Assembly: GCA_902489595.1 (NCBI GenBank)
Contig: CABUAS010000076.1
Span: 1-8,588 of the forward strand
Origin: an uncultured Oscillospiraceae bacterium
GTDB taxonomy: Bacteria; Bacillota; Clostridia; Oscillospirales; Acutalibacteraceae
Reading direction: 5' to 3'
Length of the DNA: 8,588 bases
The notes under the pieces are model-generated. The model did no database searches, was not told the DNA's origin, and saw only the letters and a program-made list of their open reading frames with translations. This document shows, piece after piece, positions 1-6,094 of the stretch. The stretch's first letter is position 1. Each line of letters begins with the position of its first letter. The translations under genes and the position numbers were made by a program.

Positions 1-27
1 CAAATAAATGGTATCCCGTTTTTAGAA

Positions 28-114
28 GCCGGCGTGATGGAATTGGCAGACGTGCTGGACTCAAAATCCAGTCCTGGCAACAGGGTGCGGGTTCGACCCC
101 CGCCGCCGGCACCA
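28..114 (+). tRNA. tRNA-Leu (anticodon CAA)
   Basis: This is a complete class II tRNA. The acceptor stem pairs 28-34 (GCCGGCG) with 104-110 (CGCCGGC), followed by discriminator A111 and an encoded CCA at 112-114. The anticodon stem is 55-59/67-71 and the loop CTCAAAA carries anticodon CAA at 62-64, which reads UUG leucine codons. A long variable arm (CCTG 73-76 / CAGG 81-84 with a GCAA loop) is the hallmark of tRNA-Leu/Ser. The T stem is 87-91/99-103 with a TTCGACC loop. Its promoter lies left of the window. A strong hairpin terminator follows four bases after the CCA. Confidence 0.98.
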
Positions 115-117
115 CTT

Positions 118-150
118 AAATTACAGCAGGTTTTCCTGCTGTAATTTAAT
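118..150 (+). terminator. Rho-independent terminator of the tRNA-Leu transcript
   Basis: A perfect 13-bp inverted repeat (118-130 with 135-147) encloses a TTTT loop and is followed by an AT-rich run rather than a pure T tract. The CAGCAGG/CCTGCTG core gives it strength. Being perfectly symmetric, it could work in both directions. It separates the tRNA from the riboswitch-controlled gene and overlaps the expected -35 area of that gene's promoter. Confidence 0.85.
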
Positions 151-154
151 ATTT

Positions 155-160
155 TATAAT
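155..160 (+). promoter_or_regulatory. Probable -10 element for the riboswitch/VUT transporter transcript
   Basis: A consensus TATAAT sits at 155-160. Transcription would start around 166-168, immediately before the first base of the riboswitch aptamer (170), which is the expected geometry. The -35 position falls inside the 3' arm of the tRNA terminator and has no good match to TTGACA, so the promoter is inferred mainly from the -10 and its position. Confidence 0.5.
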
Positions 161-169
161 TTTCACATT

Positions 170-214
170 AAGATGTTTTCTTGCCTAACCATCTTATAAA
201 TAAAAAACAAGGAG
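170..214 (+). promoter_or_regulatory. preQ1-I riboswitch overlapping the ribosome binding site
   Basis: Seen in the sequence: P1 is AAGATG (170-175) paired with CATCTT (190-195). A second helix, P2, pairs CTTG (180-183) with CAAG (208-211), making an H-type pseudoknot. The tail between them is A-rich (196-207). It matches the B. subtilis queC preQ1-I aptamer position by position: a T after the 5' P1 strand (T176), a five-base L2 ending in A (184-188, CCTAA against CUACA), the ligand-pairing C just before the 3' P1 strand (C189), and an A directly before the 3' P2 strand (A207). The Shine-Dalgarno AAGGAG (209-214) overlaps P2, so ligand binding should hide it: a translational OFF switch. The downstream gene, a queuosine-precursor transporter, fits the ligand. 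Confidence 0.87.
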
Positions 215-224
215 AAATTTAATT

Positions 225-977
225 ATGCTTACAAAAATAAAGCGTGAAATCTATGAAGTTAAGATTTTGCTAAGGAGTATCCCCTCCCCCATTTTGACGC
301 TGTTTGCTGTTTCGGTTATAGTAATGAATCTGCTTGCAAACAAAAGCGTTAATCTGCCGTTTGAGTGGCTTGCTCTTGACTGCGGAATTATTGTTTCATG
401 GGTTTCTTTTTTGTCTATGGATATTATTACAAAGCATTTCGGACCTAAAGCGGCAACAGAGGTTTCAATTATTGCAGTAGTCTTCAATCTAATGGTTTGT
501 ATAATATTTTTTGCTGCGAGCAGAATTTCAGGCGTTTGGGGAGAATCGTATGTTGACGGTAGTGAAACTATTATAAATACTGCTCTTAATAACACTTTTT
601 CGGGCACATGGTATGTTTTGCTTGGCAGCACAACAGCGTTTATCATTTCGGCAGTTATTAATAATATACTTAACTATTTAATCGGAAAAACGATGCAAAA
701 AAAGCCGGACGGATTTGCTGTGTATGCTTTAAGAACTTATGTTTCAACGGCAGTCGGTCAGTTTTGTGATAATTTGGTATTTGCTCTCATTGTAAGCCGC
801 GTTTTCTTTGGATGGTCAATGATTCAGTGCTTAACCTGCTCTGTTACGGGAATGGTTGTCGAACTTTTGTGTGAAGTTATATTCTCCCCTATCGGATTTT
901 CCGTTTGTAAAAAATGGAAAAAAGAAAATGTAGGCAAAGAATATTTTGAAATAAAAAATAATATTGCGGAGAAATAA
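225..977 (+). CDS. VUT-family (YhhQ-type) queuosine precursor transporter
   Basis: This 250-residue integral membrane protein probably imports queuosine precursors (preQ1, preQ0 or queuine) across the cytoplasmic membrane for tRNA modification. About six hydrophobic segments are visible, near residues 22-40, 48-68, 80-99, 127-154, 172-192 and 203-226, with a charged C-terminal tail. Family-like signatures include LLANK (36-40), LDCG (51-54), SFLSMDIITKHFG (61-73) and RTYVST..GQF.DN (170-183), the last typical of the VUT/DUF165 group. The ATG lies 10 bases after a GGAG Shine-Dalgarno that is part of a preQ1-I riboswitch, which independently supports the substrate class. The next gene starts one base after the stop. 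The exact transported molecule cannot be told from sequence. Confidence 0.88.
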   Translation: MLTKIKREIYEVKILLRSIPSPILTLFAVSVIVMNLLANKSVNLPFEWLALDCGIIVSWVSFLSMDIITKHFGPKAATEVSIIAVVFNLMVCIIFFAASRISGVWGESYVDGSETIINTALNNTFSGTWYVLLGSTTAFIISAVINNILNYLIGKTMQKKPDGFAVYALRTYVSTAVGQFCDNLVFALIVSRVFFGWSMIQCLTCSVTGMVVELLCEVIFSPIGFSVCKKWKKENVGKEYFEIKNNIAEK

Positions 978-978
978 T

Positions 979-1626
979 ATGAATGTTTTAATTACAGGAA
1001 CAAGCAGCGGAATCGGCAAAGCTATTGCAGAAAAATTTTTGAATTGCGGTCATAATGTGTTCGGAATAGACTGTTTGCCGCCAAGCATAGAAAACTCAAA
1101 TTATATACATTATATTGAAGATATATTTGATGGTAATCTGCCAGATTTGCCTCCGATTGAAATTCTGATTAATAATGCAGGGGTTCAGAATTCAGGCAGA
1201 GATATTGATGTTAATCTTAAAGGAACAATAAGAATTACCGAGAGATATGCTTTTCAGAATGAAATCAAAAGTGTTCTGTTTATTGCATCAGCAAGTGCAT
1301 CATCCGGAGCTGAATTTCCTGAATACGCCGCAAGTAAAGGCGGAATGGTTGCTTATATGAAAGGTACTGCACTGCGATTGGCTGAGTTTGGTGCTACAGC
1401 AAATAGTCTGTCACCCGGCGGTGTATTAACTGACTTGAATAAGCATATTATTGAAACACCGGAACTGTGGCAGGCAGTTATGAATGAAACAATGCTTTCT
1501 AAATGGGCAGAAGTTGAAGAAATTGCCGAGTGGGTATATTTTGTAACAGTCTGCAATAAATCAATGACTGCGCAGGATTTATTGATTGATAACGGCGAAA
1601 TAGCTAAATCCAATTTTATATGGTAA
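979..1626 (+). CDS. Short-chain dehydrogenase/reductase (SDR), substrate unknown
   Basis: This 215-residue cytoplasmic Rossmann-fold oxidoreductase carries the classical SDR marks: TGTSSGIG cofactor loop (6-13), D31 at the end of the second strand (suggesting NAD(H) preference), NNAG (65-68), a catalytic tetrad N79, serine near 104-106, Y116 and K120 (YAASK), and SPGG (145-148). It is shorter than the usual ~250 residues. The missing part lies between strand 2 and NNAG, which arrives about 20 residues early, while the catalytic core is intact. The start is ATG 979, preceded by GGAG at 968-971; an in-frame TTG at 964 lies upstream of that site and is unlikely. The start is one base after the transporter stop, so the gene is probably translated on the preQ1-regulated message. 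A role in queuosine salvage is possible but unproven. Confidence 0.9.
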   Translation: MNVLITGTSSGIGKAIAEKFLNCGHNVFGIDCLPPSIENSNYIHYIEDIFDGNLPDLPPIEILINNAGVQNSGRDIDVNLKGTIRITERYAFQNEIKSVLFIASASASSGAEFPEYAASKGGMVAYMKGTALRLAEFGATANSLSPGGVLTDLNKHIIETPELWQAVMNETMLSKWAEVEEIAEWVYFVTVCNKSMTAQDLLIDNGEIAKSNFIW

Positions 1627-1631
1627 ATTCT

Positions 1632-1667
1632 TAACGGAGCAAAGATATTTTTATCCATGCTCCGTTA
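1632..1667. terminator. Bidirectional hairpin between SDR and spoIIR
   Basis: TAACGGAGCA (1632-1641) pairs with TGCTCCGTTA (1658-1667), 10 bp. A further inner helix GATA/TATC (1644-1647/1652-1655) closes a TTTT loop. It lies between two convergent genes and ends three bases before the spoIIR stop. T tracts on both sides are imperfect, so efficiency in either direction is uncertain. Confidence 0.65.
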
Positions 1668-1669
1668 TA

Positions 1670-2269
1670 TTATTGCAATTTACTTTTAATTTTTTCATAT
1701 ATTTCAACTATTTTAAAACGTATTTCATATTTATTGTTACTGTTTATAAGTTCAATTTCATCTTCACTTAAAATTTTATTGATTTCATCTTCAGAAACAG
1801 CAGGAAGGCATATTGCCGGAAACATAACACACCACCAATTATGTCCTTTTGCTTCTCCTATTTCGATTTTAAGAGCATTATAAACGCCGCTTGGCAAAGT
1901 GATTTTTTTATATTCTCTTGTATTGAAGTATTCTTTATCAACATATATTTTTGTTTCATAATTATAGCCATTTTCTTTGATGCATTCATTTGCAAGTTTT
2001 TCAAAATAATCAATATTATTTTTTGAAATGGCAATTACATCGTTTAAACTTTTGCAGTTAATAAATAAATCTTCACTTTCAGTCAGTATTTTGTCACGAA
2101 CTTTAAGTTTAAGTGACTGATCTTCATCGCTGTCGGAATTCGCAAGGATATGAAGTCTGAAAACCTCTTGCGATATGCTTTCGCTTGTTTTAATAAACGG
2201 CGTAACATATGAATAAATAAGTATAAATGATAAAAAAATCGGAACAAAAATTTTAATTGTTTTTGACAT
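1670..2269 (-). CDS. spoIIR: Stage II sporulation protein R (SpoIIR)
   Basis: SpoIIR is made in the forespore and signals across the intermembrane space to SpoIIGA, which then cleaves pro-sigma-E in the mother cell. The 199-residue product has an N-terminal hydrophobic segment (about 6-22) acting as signal/anchor. Family signatures follow: FRLHILANSDSDEDQ (37-51), a KLKVRD helix start (54-59), and a long conserved block at 125-151 including SGVYNALK, GEAKG and NWWCVMFP. Length agrees with the family. The gene is last in the operon, 47 bases after ispE. The ATG at 2269 has an AAAGGCAGG ribosome binding site at 2277-2285 that lies within a terminator-like hairpin. In Bacillus this gene is sigma-F dependent; I could not identify a convincing sigma-F promoter upstream. 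It is the firmest evidence that the host forms endospores. Confidence 0.96.
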   Translation of the reverse strand: MSKTIKIFVPIFLSFILIYSYVTPFIKTSESISQEVFRLHILANSDSDEDQSLKLKVRDKILTESEDLFINCKSLNDVIAISKNNIDYFEKLANECIKENGYNYETKIYVDKEYFNTREYKKITLPSGVYNALKIEIGEAKGHNWWCVMFPAICLPAVSEDEINKILSEDEIELINSNNKYEIRFKIVEIYEKIKSKLQ

Positions 2270-2271
2270 AA

Positions 2272-2310
2272 TAAAACCTGCCTTTCAAAAATGAGTTTTG
2301 GCAGGTTTTA
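2272..2310 (-). terminator. Terminator-like hairpin after ispE that contains the spoIIR ribosome binding site
   Basis: On the - strand TAAAACCTGCC (2310-2300) pairs with GGCAGGTTTTA (2282-2272), 11 perfect base pairs, ending in TTTTATT just before the spoIIR ATG at 2269. It looks like an intrinsic terminator for the operon reading out of ispE. The spoIIR Shine-Dalgarno (GGCAGG) is the 3' arm of the stem, so read-through RNA would also have a blocked ribosome binding site. Confidence 0.75.
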
Positions 2311-2316
2311 AAAATT

Positions 2317-3189
2317 TTATTCAATAATTTTGCAGCCTTTTGAAACAGGCACAGTAAGAAATACATTATCAGTAAATTTCTTAAGTTCTTCACAACTTTT
2401 CAAAGCGTCGTTTTTATCGGTGAAAATCCCGAAAATTGACGGTCCGCTCCCGCTCATACAAACGCCGAGTGCATTATTATTTTTCATAATTTCCTTAATT
2501 TCAATTCTGTTCGGAACATCAATGAACTGTTCAAAAACATTTTCCATTTTCGATGCAATATCTGTGAGTTCTCTTGACTGCATCGCACAAAGCATACCGA
2601 GTTTATCGGGGGTATGATTTTTTCCGAATTCATCAAATTGTTTATATGCTAAACCTGTATTAACATCAATGTCGGGCTTAATAAGTACAATATAGCATTT
2701 TCTAAGCGGCTTTACTTTGTTGAGTATGTTCCCTATCCCCTGTGCAAGTAAAGTTCCCCCTGTTAAGCAAAACGGCAAATCAGCGCCGACTTTTACTCCG
2801 ATTTTACAAAGTTCATCATCAGATAAATTTGTTTTGTAAATTTTGTTAAGTGCTGTTATAACAGCCGCACCGTCTGCACTTCCTCCTGCGAGTCCTGCCG
2901 CATGAGGAATTCTTTTTATAATGTCAATATTAATACCTTTATTTTTCTTTTTTGTGTACTCAAAAAAGGCTTCAGACGCTTTCCACACAATATTTTTGCT
3001 GTCAAGCGGAATATTTGCATTACTGCACGATATTGATATTGACTTTGATTTGTTTTCACTGACAGTTACAGTATCGTACAAATTAATGCTCTGCATTATC
3101 ATAAATAAATCGTGATAATTATCAGTTCTTTTGTTAATGATGTCAAGCATTAAATTTATTTTTGCATATGCCTTAACTTTTACTTCCAT
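2317..3189 (-). CDS. ispE: 4-diphosphocytidyl-2-C-methyl-D-erythritol kinase
   Basis: IspE phosphorylates the 2-hydroxyl of CDP-methylerythritol using ATP, the fourth step of the non-mevalonate (MEP) isoprenoid pathway, in the cytoplasm. The 290-residue product is full length for this GHMP kinase. Visible motifs are AYAKINL (8-14) with catalytic K10, the ATP-binding loop IPHAAGLAGGSADGAA (94-109), GADLPF with catalytic D137 (135-140), and the C-terminal glycine motif SGSGPSIFG (246-254). The start is ATG 3189 with AAGGTG inside the end of the aminotransferase gene and a one-base gap, so translation is coupled to it. Spore formers often carry ispE near sporulation genes, but pairing with this aminotransferase is an operon-level association rather than a pathway link. 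Confidence 0.97.
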   Translation of the reverse strand: MEVKVKAYAKINLMLDIINKRTDNYHDLFMIMQSINLYDTVTVSENKSKSISISCSNANIPLDSKNIVWKASEAFFEYTKKKNKGINIDIIKRIPHAAGLAGGSADGAAVITALNKIYKTNLSDDELCKIGVKVGADLPFCLTGGTLLAQGIGNILNKVKPLRKCYIVLIKPDIDVNTGLAYKQFDEFGKNHTPDKLGMLCAMQSRELTDIASKMENVFEQFIDVPNRIEIKEIMKNNNALGVCMSGSGPSIFGIFTDKNDALKSCEELKKFTDNVFLTVPVSKGCKIIE

Positions 3190-3190
3190 T

Positions 3191-4366
3191 TTACACCTTC
3201 AGTTCATTAATAAAGTCTTCAATTCGGTCAATCGCTTTTTTAATATTGTCTATAGAATAACAATATGAAACACGGATAAAGCCTTCACCGCATTCACCGA
3301 AAGCGGTTCCGGGCACTACTGCAACACGTTTGGACATAATCAGTTTTTCGGCAAATTCATCGCTTGTAAGGCCTGTAGATTTAATGCATGGAAAAACATA
3401 GAATGCACCCTCGGGTTCAAAACAGTCAAGTCCGATTTTGCGAAATGCATTAACAGTGAATTTTCTGCGCATATCATAATCTTCACGCATTTTTTCAATA
3501 TCTTTATCACCGTTTCTCAGCGCCTCGATTGCAGCATACTGAGAGTTAGTGGGTGCGCTCATAATTGCAAACTGATGAAGTTTTGTCATTTGCTTTATAA
3601 TTGTCTCCGGACCGAGAGCGTAACCGAGTCTCCAGCCTGTCATTGAATAAGTTTTTGAAAAACCGTTGATAACAACCGTTCTTTCTTTCATACCTTCAAT
3701 AGAGGCAATACTGCAATGCTTTTCATTGCCGTATGTAAGTTCACTGTAAATTTCGTCTGAAAGAACAAAAATATTATTTTTAATAATAATATCGGTAATT
3801 TTTTCAATATCCTCACGCCTCATTATACCGCCCGTCGGGTTGTTCGGGTAAGGAAAAACAAGCAATTTCGTTTTCGGCGTTATTGCTCTTTTAAGCTCAT
3901 CCGGTGTAAGCTTAAATTTATTTTCCGCTTTGGTCGTAACGGTTACGGGTTTACCGCCTGCCATTGATACAAGCGGAGAATAGCAAACGAATGACGGCTC
4001 AATTACAAGCACTTCATCGCCGGGAGAAATGATTGTTCTGATAGCCATATCAATGCCTTCAGAACCGCCTACAGTAACTAATACTTCACTTTTTCCGTCA
4101 TATCCAACATTATATTTTCTTTTGTAAAATTCGGCAATTTCGTTTCTTAATTCAATAAGACCTGCATTTGCAGTGTACCTTGTTTTTCCTTGATTCAGAT
4201 ATTCAATAGCAGTATCTCTTATATGCCACGGAGTTTTAAAATCAGGTTCGCCTACACCGAGAGAAATAACATTGTCCATTTCCTCTGCGATTGAGAAAAA
4301 TTTTCTTATACCGCTCGGTTTTACATTAATTATATTTTCGTTTAAAAATTCGCTGTAGTTAATCAA
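3191..4366 (-). CDS. PLP-dependent class I/II aminotransferase (AlaT-like)
   Basis: This cytoplasmic aminotransferase of 391 residues transfers an amino group between an amino acid and a 2-oxo acid using pyridoxal phosphate. Visible active-site features are GVGEPDF (37-43), NNPTGG (175-180), SDEIY with D204 and Y207 (203-207), the PLP lysine K238 in SKTYSMTGWRLGY (237-249), and the carboxylate-binding arginine R365 (FIRVSY). The N-terminal KPSGIRKFF block (16-24) and genetic linkage to an Lrp-type regulator resemble B. subtilis alaR-alaT (yugG-yugH), so alanine transamination is the best guess; aspartate or aromatic substrates remain possible. The start is a TTG whose last bases overlap the regulator's TGA (TTGA, 4-base overlap). 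A GGGGG ribosome binding site (4378-4382) lies about 11 bases upstream. Confidence 0.93.
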   Translation of the reverse strand: MINYSEFLNENIINVKPSGIRKFFSIAEEMDNVISLGVGEPDFKTPWHIRDTAIEYLNQGKTRYTANAGLIELRNEIAEFYKRKYNVGYDGKSEVLVTVGGSEGIDMAIRTIISPGDEVLVIEPSFVCYSPLVSMAGGKPVTVTTKAENKFKLTPDELKRAITPKTKLLVFPYPNNPTGGIMRREDIEKITDIIIKNNIFVLSDEIYSELTYGNEKHCSIASIEGMKERTVVINGFSKTYSMTGWRLGYALGPETIIKQMTKLHQFAIMSAPTNSQYAAIEALRNGDKDIEKMREDYDMRRKFTVNAFRKIGLDCFEPEGAFYVFPCIKSTGLTSDEFAEKLIMSKRVAVVPGTAFGECGEGFIRVSYCYSIDNIKKAIDRIEDFINELKV

Positions 4367-4842
4367 AGGGAAATGTTCCCCCTATCATCACCGCAGTTTT
4401 CGGTAAACTGAACGAAGTGTTCTTTGTATTTTTTCAAGATGAAATGTGTTGCAGTTGACAGTACACCGTCAAGCGGAGCAAGTCTGTGAGCAACAAACAT
4501 TGCAACTTCTTCAAAGGATTTATCCGTAACCATAACGGCAAAATCAAATCCGCCGCTCATTAAAAAGATTGATTCAACTTCTTCAAAATCTGATATTTTT
4601 TCTGCAAGTTCATCAAAACCGTTTGCAAATTTCGGCTGAACGGTTATTTCAATAATTGCAGAAGTTGTTGAAATATTTGCTTTATTTTTATCAATTATGG
4701 CTTTGTAGCCTTTGATTACACCTGAATCTTCATAAAGTGCAATTTGTTTTTTTACTTCTTCTTCGCTGATGCCAACGATAGCAGAAATTTCACTGCTTGA
4801 AATTCGTGCATCCTGTGAAAGCAGTTCAAGTATTTTGTTCAT
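4363..4842 (-). CDS. Lrp/AsnC-family transcriptional regulator (AlaR-like)
   Basis: This 159-residue DNA-binding regulator has an N-terminal helix-turn-helix (about residues 4-50; SSSEISAIVGISEEEVKKQI is the recognition unit) and a C-terminal RAM/Lrp ligand-binding domain (about 62-140; SGGFDFAVMV at 96-105 is the usual effector-loop strand). Members sense amino acids and oligomerise. Directly upstream of, and overlapping, an aminotransferase gene, it most likely controls that operon in response to the transaminated amino acid, like AlaR with AlaT in Bacillus. The ATG at 4842 has AGGAG (4849-4853) overlapping the TAG stop of the preceding PHP gene, a 9-base gap. The tail after the RAM domain (141-159) is polar. 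A 21-bp AT palindrome at the operon promoter is a possible binding site. Confidence 0.93.
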   Translation of the reverse strand: MNKILELLSQDARISSSEISAIVGISEEEVKKQIALYEDSGVIKGYKAIIDKNKANISTTSAIIEITVQPKFANGFDELAEKISDFEEVESIFLMSGGFDFAVMVTDKSFEEVAMFVAHRLAPLDGVLSTATHFILKKYKEHFVQFTENCGDDRGNISL

Positions 4843-4851
4843 AATTATCTC

Positions 4852-5661
4852 CTATTTTATTTCAATTAGTTTTGGCTTTCTGTTTTCAAAAATTGTAAAA
4901 CAGTCAAAGCCGCATTCTTTTAATGTATCAAAACCCTGTTCAACAAAATTACCGAGTTTTTCTTTAAAATGAGAATCAGAGCCGATTGTGACATATTTGC
5001 CGCCGAATTTTTTAAATCTTATAATTATTTCTTTGTTTGGCAGAAAATCTTTTATTTCCATGCCTAAACCAGAAGTGTTGATTTCAAGCGCTTTATCTTT
5101 TGAGATAAGCAGTTTAAGAATGGTATCTATTTTATCATAATAATCTGCTAAATCAACAGGTATTTTATATTTGCCGCAGATATAGCGAAAAGGATAAGTA
5201 AGATGCGCAAGAGAATCAAAATTACCCCACTCACAAAGTTCTGTTATGGTATCAAAATATCTGTTCAAAAGCTCATTAACATCAAAATTATTATAGTCAA
5301 GAAAATAGAAATCTTCCATATTTTCAAGATTGTGAATTGAACCCAAAACAAAATCGTACTGATGGTTTTTTAGTACCTTTTCTGCAAGCGGAATATTATA
5401 AACGGCCTGTCCGAGTTCAATGCCGCAATATACATTTAAATCTGATTTAAATAATGATTTTGCATTAGCAGTATCTTCATACTGATTTTCGCAAAATCTG
5501 TTAAAATCAAAGTCTTTGGCGTCTATTTCACAATGGTCGGTAATCGCCAGATAACGGATACCTTTATTTACAGCAAATTCGCAAAGTGAATTAACGCTGT
5601 GATTACCGTCAAACGAATGCTCAGAGTGAGTGTGAAAGTCCGCAAAATTGATGTATTTCAA
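4852..5661 (-). CDS. PHP-domain phosphohydrolase, histidinol-phosphatase (HisJ)-like
   Basis: This 269-residue metal-dependent phosphoesterase of the PHP superfamily has the expected metal ligands in order: DFHTH (D8, H10, H12), TDH (D42, H43), E82 in GIELG, H110 in GSIH, H153 in AHL, and D229/H231 in GSDSH. The family is annotated as histidinol-phosphatase, which dephosphorylates histidinol phosphate in histidine synthesis. No other his genes are nearby, so the substrate could be another phosphate ester. It is the first gene of the operon. The start is TTG 5661, supported by a strong GGAGG (5669-5673) seven bases upstream and by the DFHTH motif lying at the usual position near the N-terminus. 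The TAG stop overlaps the ribosome binding site of the Lrp gene. Confidence 0.88.
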   Translation of the reverse strand: MKYINFADFHTHSEHSFDGNHSVNSLCEFAVNKGIRYLAITDHCEIDAKDFDFNRFCENQYEDTANAKSLFKSDLNVYCGIELGQAVYNIPLAEKVLKNHQYDFVLGSIHNLENMEDFYFLDYNNFDVNELLNRYFDTITELCEWGNFDSLAHLTYPFRYICGKYKIPVDLADYYDKIDTILKLLISKDKALEINTSGLGMEIKDFLPNKEIIIRFKKFGGKYVTIGSDSHFKEKLGNFVEQGFDTLKECGFDCFTIFENRKPKLIEIK

Positions 5662-5685
5662 CCAATCACCTCCGTTTGGTTATAT

Positions 5686-5714
5686 ATTCTATCACAAAAT
5701 ATTTAATTTTTAAA
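5686..5714 (-). promoter_or_regulatory. Probable promoter of the PHP-lrp-aminotransferase-ispE operon
   Basis: On the - strand a TAGAAT -10 (5686-5691) is preceded by TGA, forming an extended -10. TTTAAA (5709-5714) lies 17 bases upstream as a weak -35. The -35 is part of a perfect AT palindrome. It is divergent from the ACT/UPF0210 promoter. Confidence 0.5.
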
Positions 5715-5718
5715 TATT
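5698..5718. promoter_or_regulatory. Perfect AT palindrome between divergent promoters, candidate operator
   Basis: AATATTTAA (5698-5706) and TTAAATATT (5710-5718) form a perfect 9-3-9 inverted repeat. It covers the -35 of the leftward promoter and lies upstream of the rightward one. Lrp/AsnC proteins bind AT-rich dyads of about this size, and the leftward operon encodes one. Binding is inferred; AT-rich DNA yields such palindromes by chance more often than GC-balanced DNA. Confidence 0.4.
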
Positions 5719-5731
5719 ATTATTGTTTTTA

Positions 5732-5760
5732 TTGAAAAAAGTTTATTACTTTGTTATAAT
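5732..5760 (+). promoter_or_regulatory. Strong sigma-A promoter for the ACT/UPF0210 genes
   Basis: TTGAAA (5732-5737), a 17-base spacer and a perfect TATAAT (5755-5760) preceded by TGT (extended -10). Transcription would start near 5767, just before the AGGAGGT ribosome binding site, giving a very short leader. Confidence 0.85.
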
Positions 5761-5787
5761 TTCTTTAATAATTAGGAGGTGTTCGTT

Positions 5788-6057
5788 ATGAGAGCAGTTA
5801 TTACAGTAGTAGGCAAAGATATGGTTGGAATTCTTGCTGAAGTTTCAGCCGTATGTGCAGAAAATAATGTTAACATAGTTGAAGTTACACAGTCAATTTT
5901 ACAAGATATGTTTTGTATGATTATGATGGCGGATATTTCTGCCTGTTCAATAGAATTTTCTAAATTCAGTGATATTCTTGCTGATTACGGAAAAGAAAAC
6001 GGGCTTTCAATTCATGTTATGAACGAAGATATTTTTAATTCAATGCACAGAATATAG
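5788..6057 (+). CDS. ACT-domain protein, UPF0237 family
   Basis: This 89-residue protein consists of a single ACT domain, a small fold that binds amino acids or other ligands and usually dimerises. Visible family features are the opening strand RAVITVVG (2-9), the ligand-loop motif GKDMVGILA (9-17), NIVEVTQSIL (29-38) and a second half with SIHVM (74-78). Length is typical of UPF0237. The start is ATG 5788, seven bases after AGGAGGT (5774-5780); a GTG at 5779 lies inside that site and is not the start. UPF0237 genes are commonly followed by UPF0210 genes, for example SP_0238/SP_0239 in pneumococcus, as here. The biochemical role is unknown; it probably acts as a ligand-sensing partner of the next protein. 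Confidence 0.9.
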   Translation: MRAVITVVGKDMVGILAEVSAVCAENNVNIVEVTQSILQDMFCMIMMADISACSIEFSKFSDILADYGKENGLSIHVMNEDIFNSMHRI

Positions 6058-6060
6058 GAG
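6056..6060 (+). promoter_or_regulatory. Stranded ribosome binding site after the ACT gene
   Basis: AGGAG overlaps the ACT stop codon (TAG at 6055-6057) at the place expected for the ribosome binding site of a closely coupled next gene. The start of the UPF0210 gene, however, is about 165 bases away. The only start in reach, GTG 6067, opens a 17-codon frame that ends at TAA and lies in a hairpin. This suggests that DNA was inserted between the site and its original start codon. Confidence 0.5.
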
Positions 6061-6094
6061 AATAGTGTGAAAAATCACACTATTAGATTTTATT
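6061..6094 (+). terminator. Hairpin 1, terminator-like, directly after the ACT gene
   Basis: AATAGTGTGA (6061-6070) pairs perfectly with TCACACTATT (6075-6084), 10 bp with an AAAA loop, followed by AGATTTTATT. It has the form of an intrinsic terminator with a modest T tract, and would reduce or attenuate transcription into UPF0210. It is the first of three successive hairpins in the segment. Confidence 0.6.

Noticed and set aside
251..646. Open frame on the - strand opposite the transporter gene (and similar ones opposite or out of frame at 1353-1658, 6280-6504, 6983-7531 and 7227-7565)
   Set aside because: Each lies within a well-supported gene in another frame, has no ribosome binding site and shows no family motif.
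964..978. Upstream TTG start for the SDR
   Set aside because: It would place the GGAG ribosome binding site inside the coding region and overlap the transporter. ATG 979 has correct spacing and puts the TGxxxGIG loop at the normal distance from the N-terminus.
2320..2400. Sigma-F promoter for spoIIR within the end of ispE
   Set aside because: A GTATT and a GGCTGCAAAATT-like stretch exist on the - strand but are about 22 bases apart, outside the expected spacing, and the second is a poor match.
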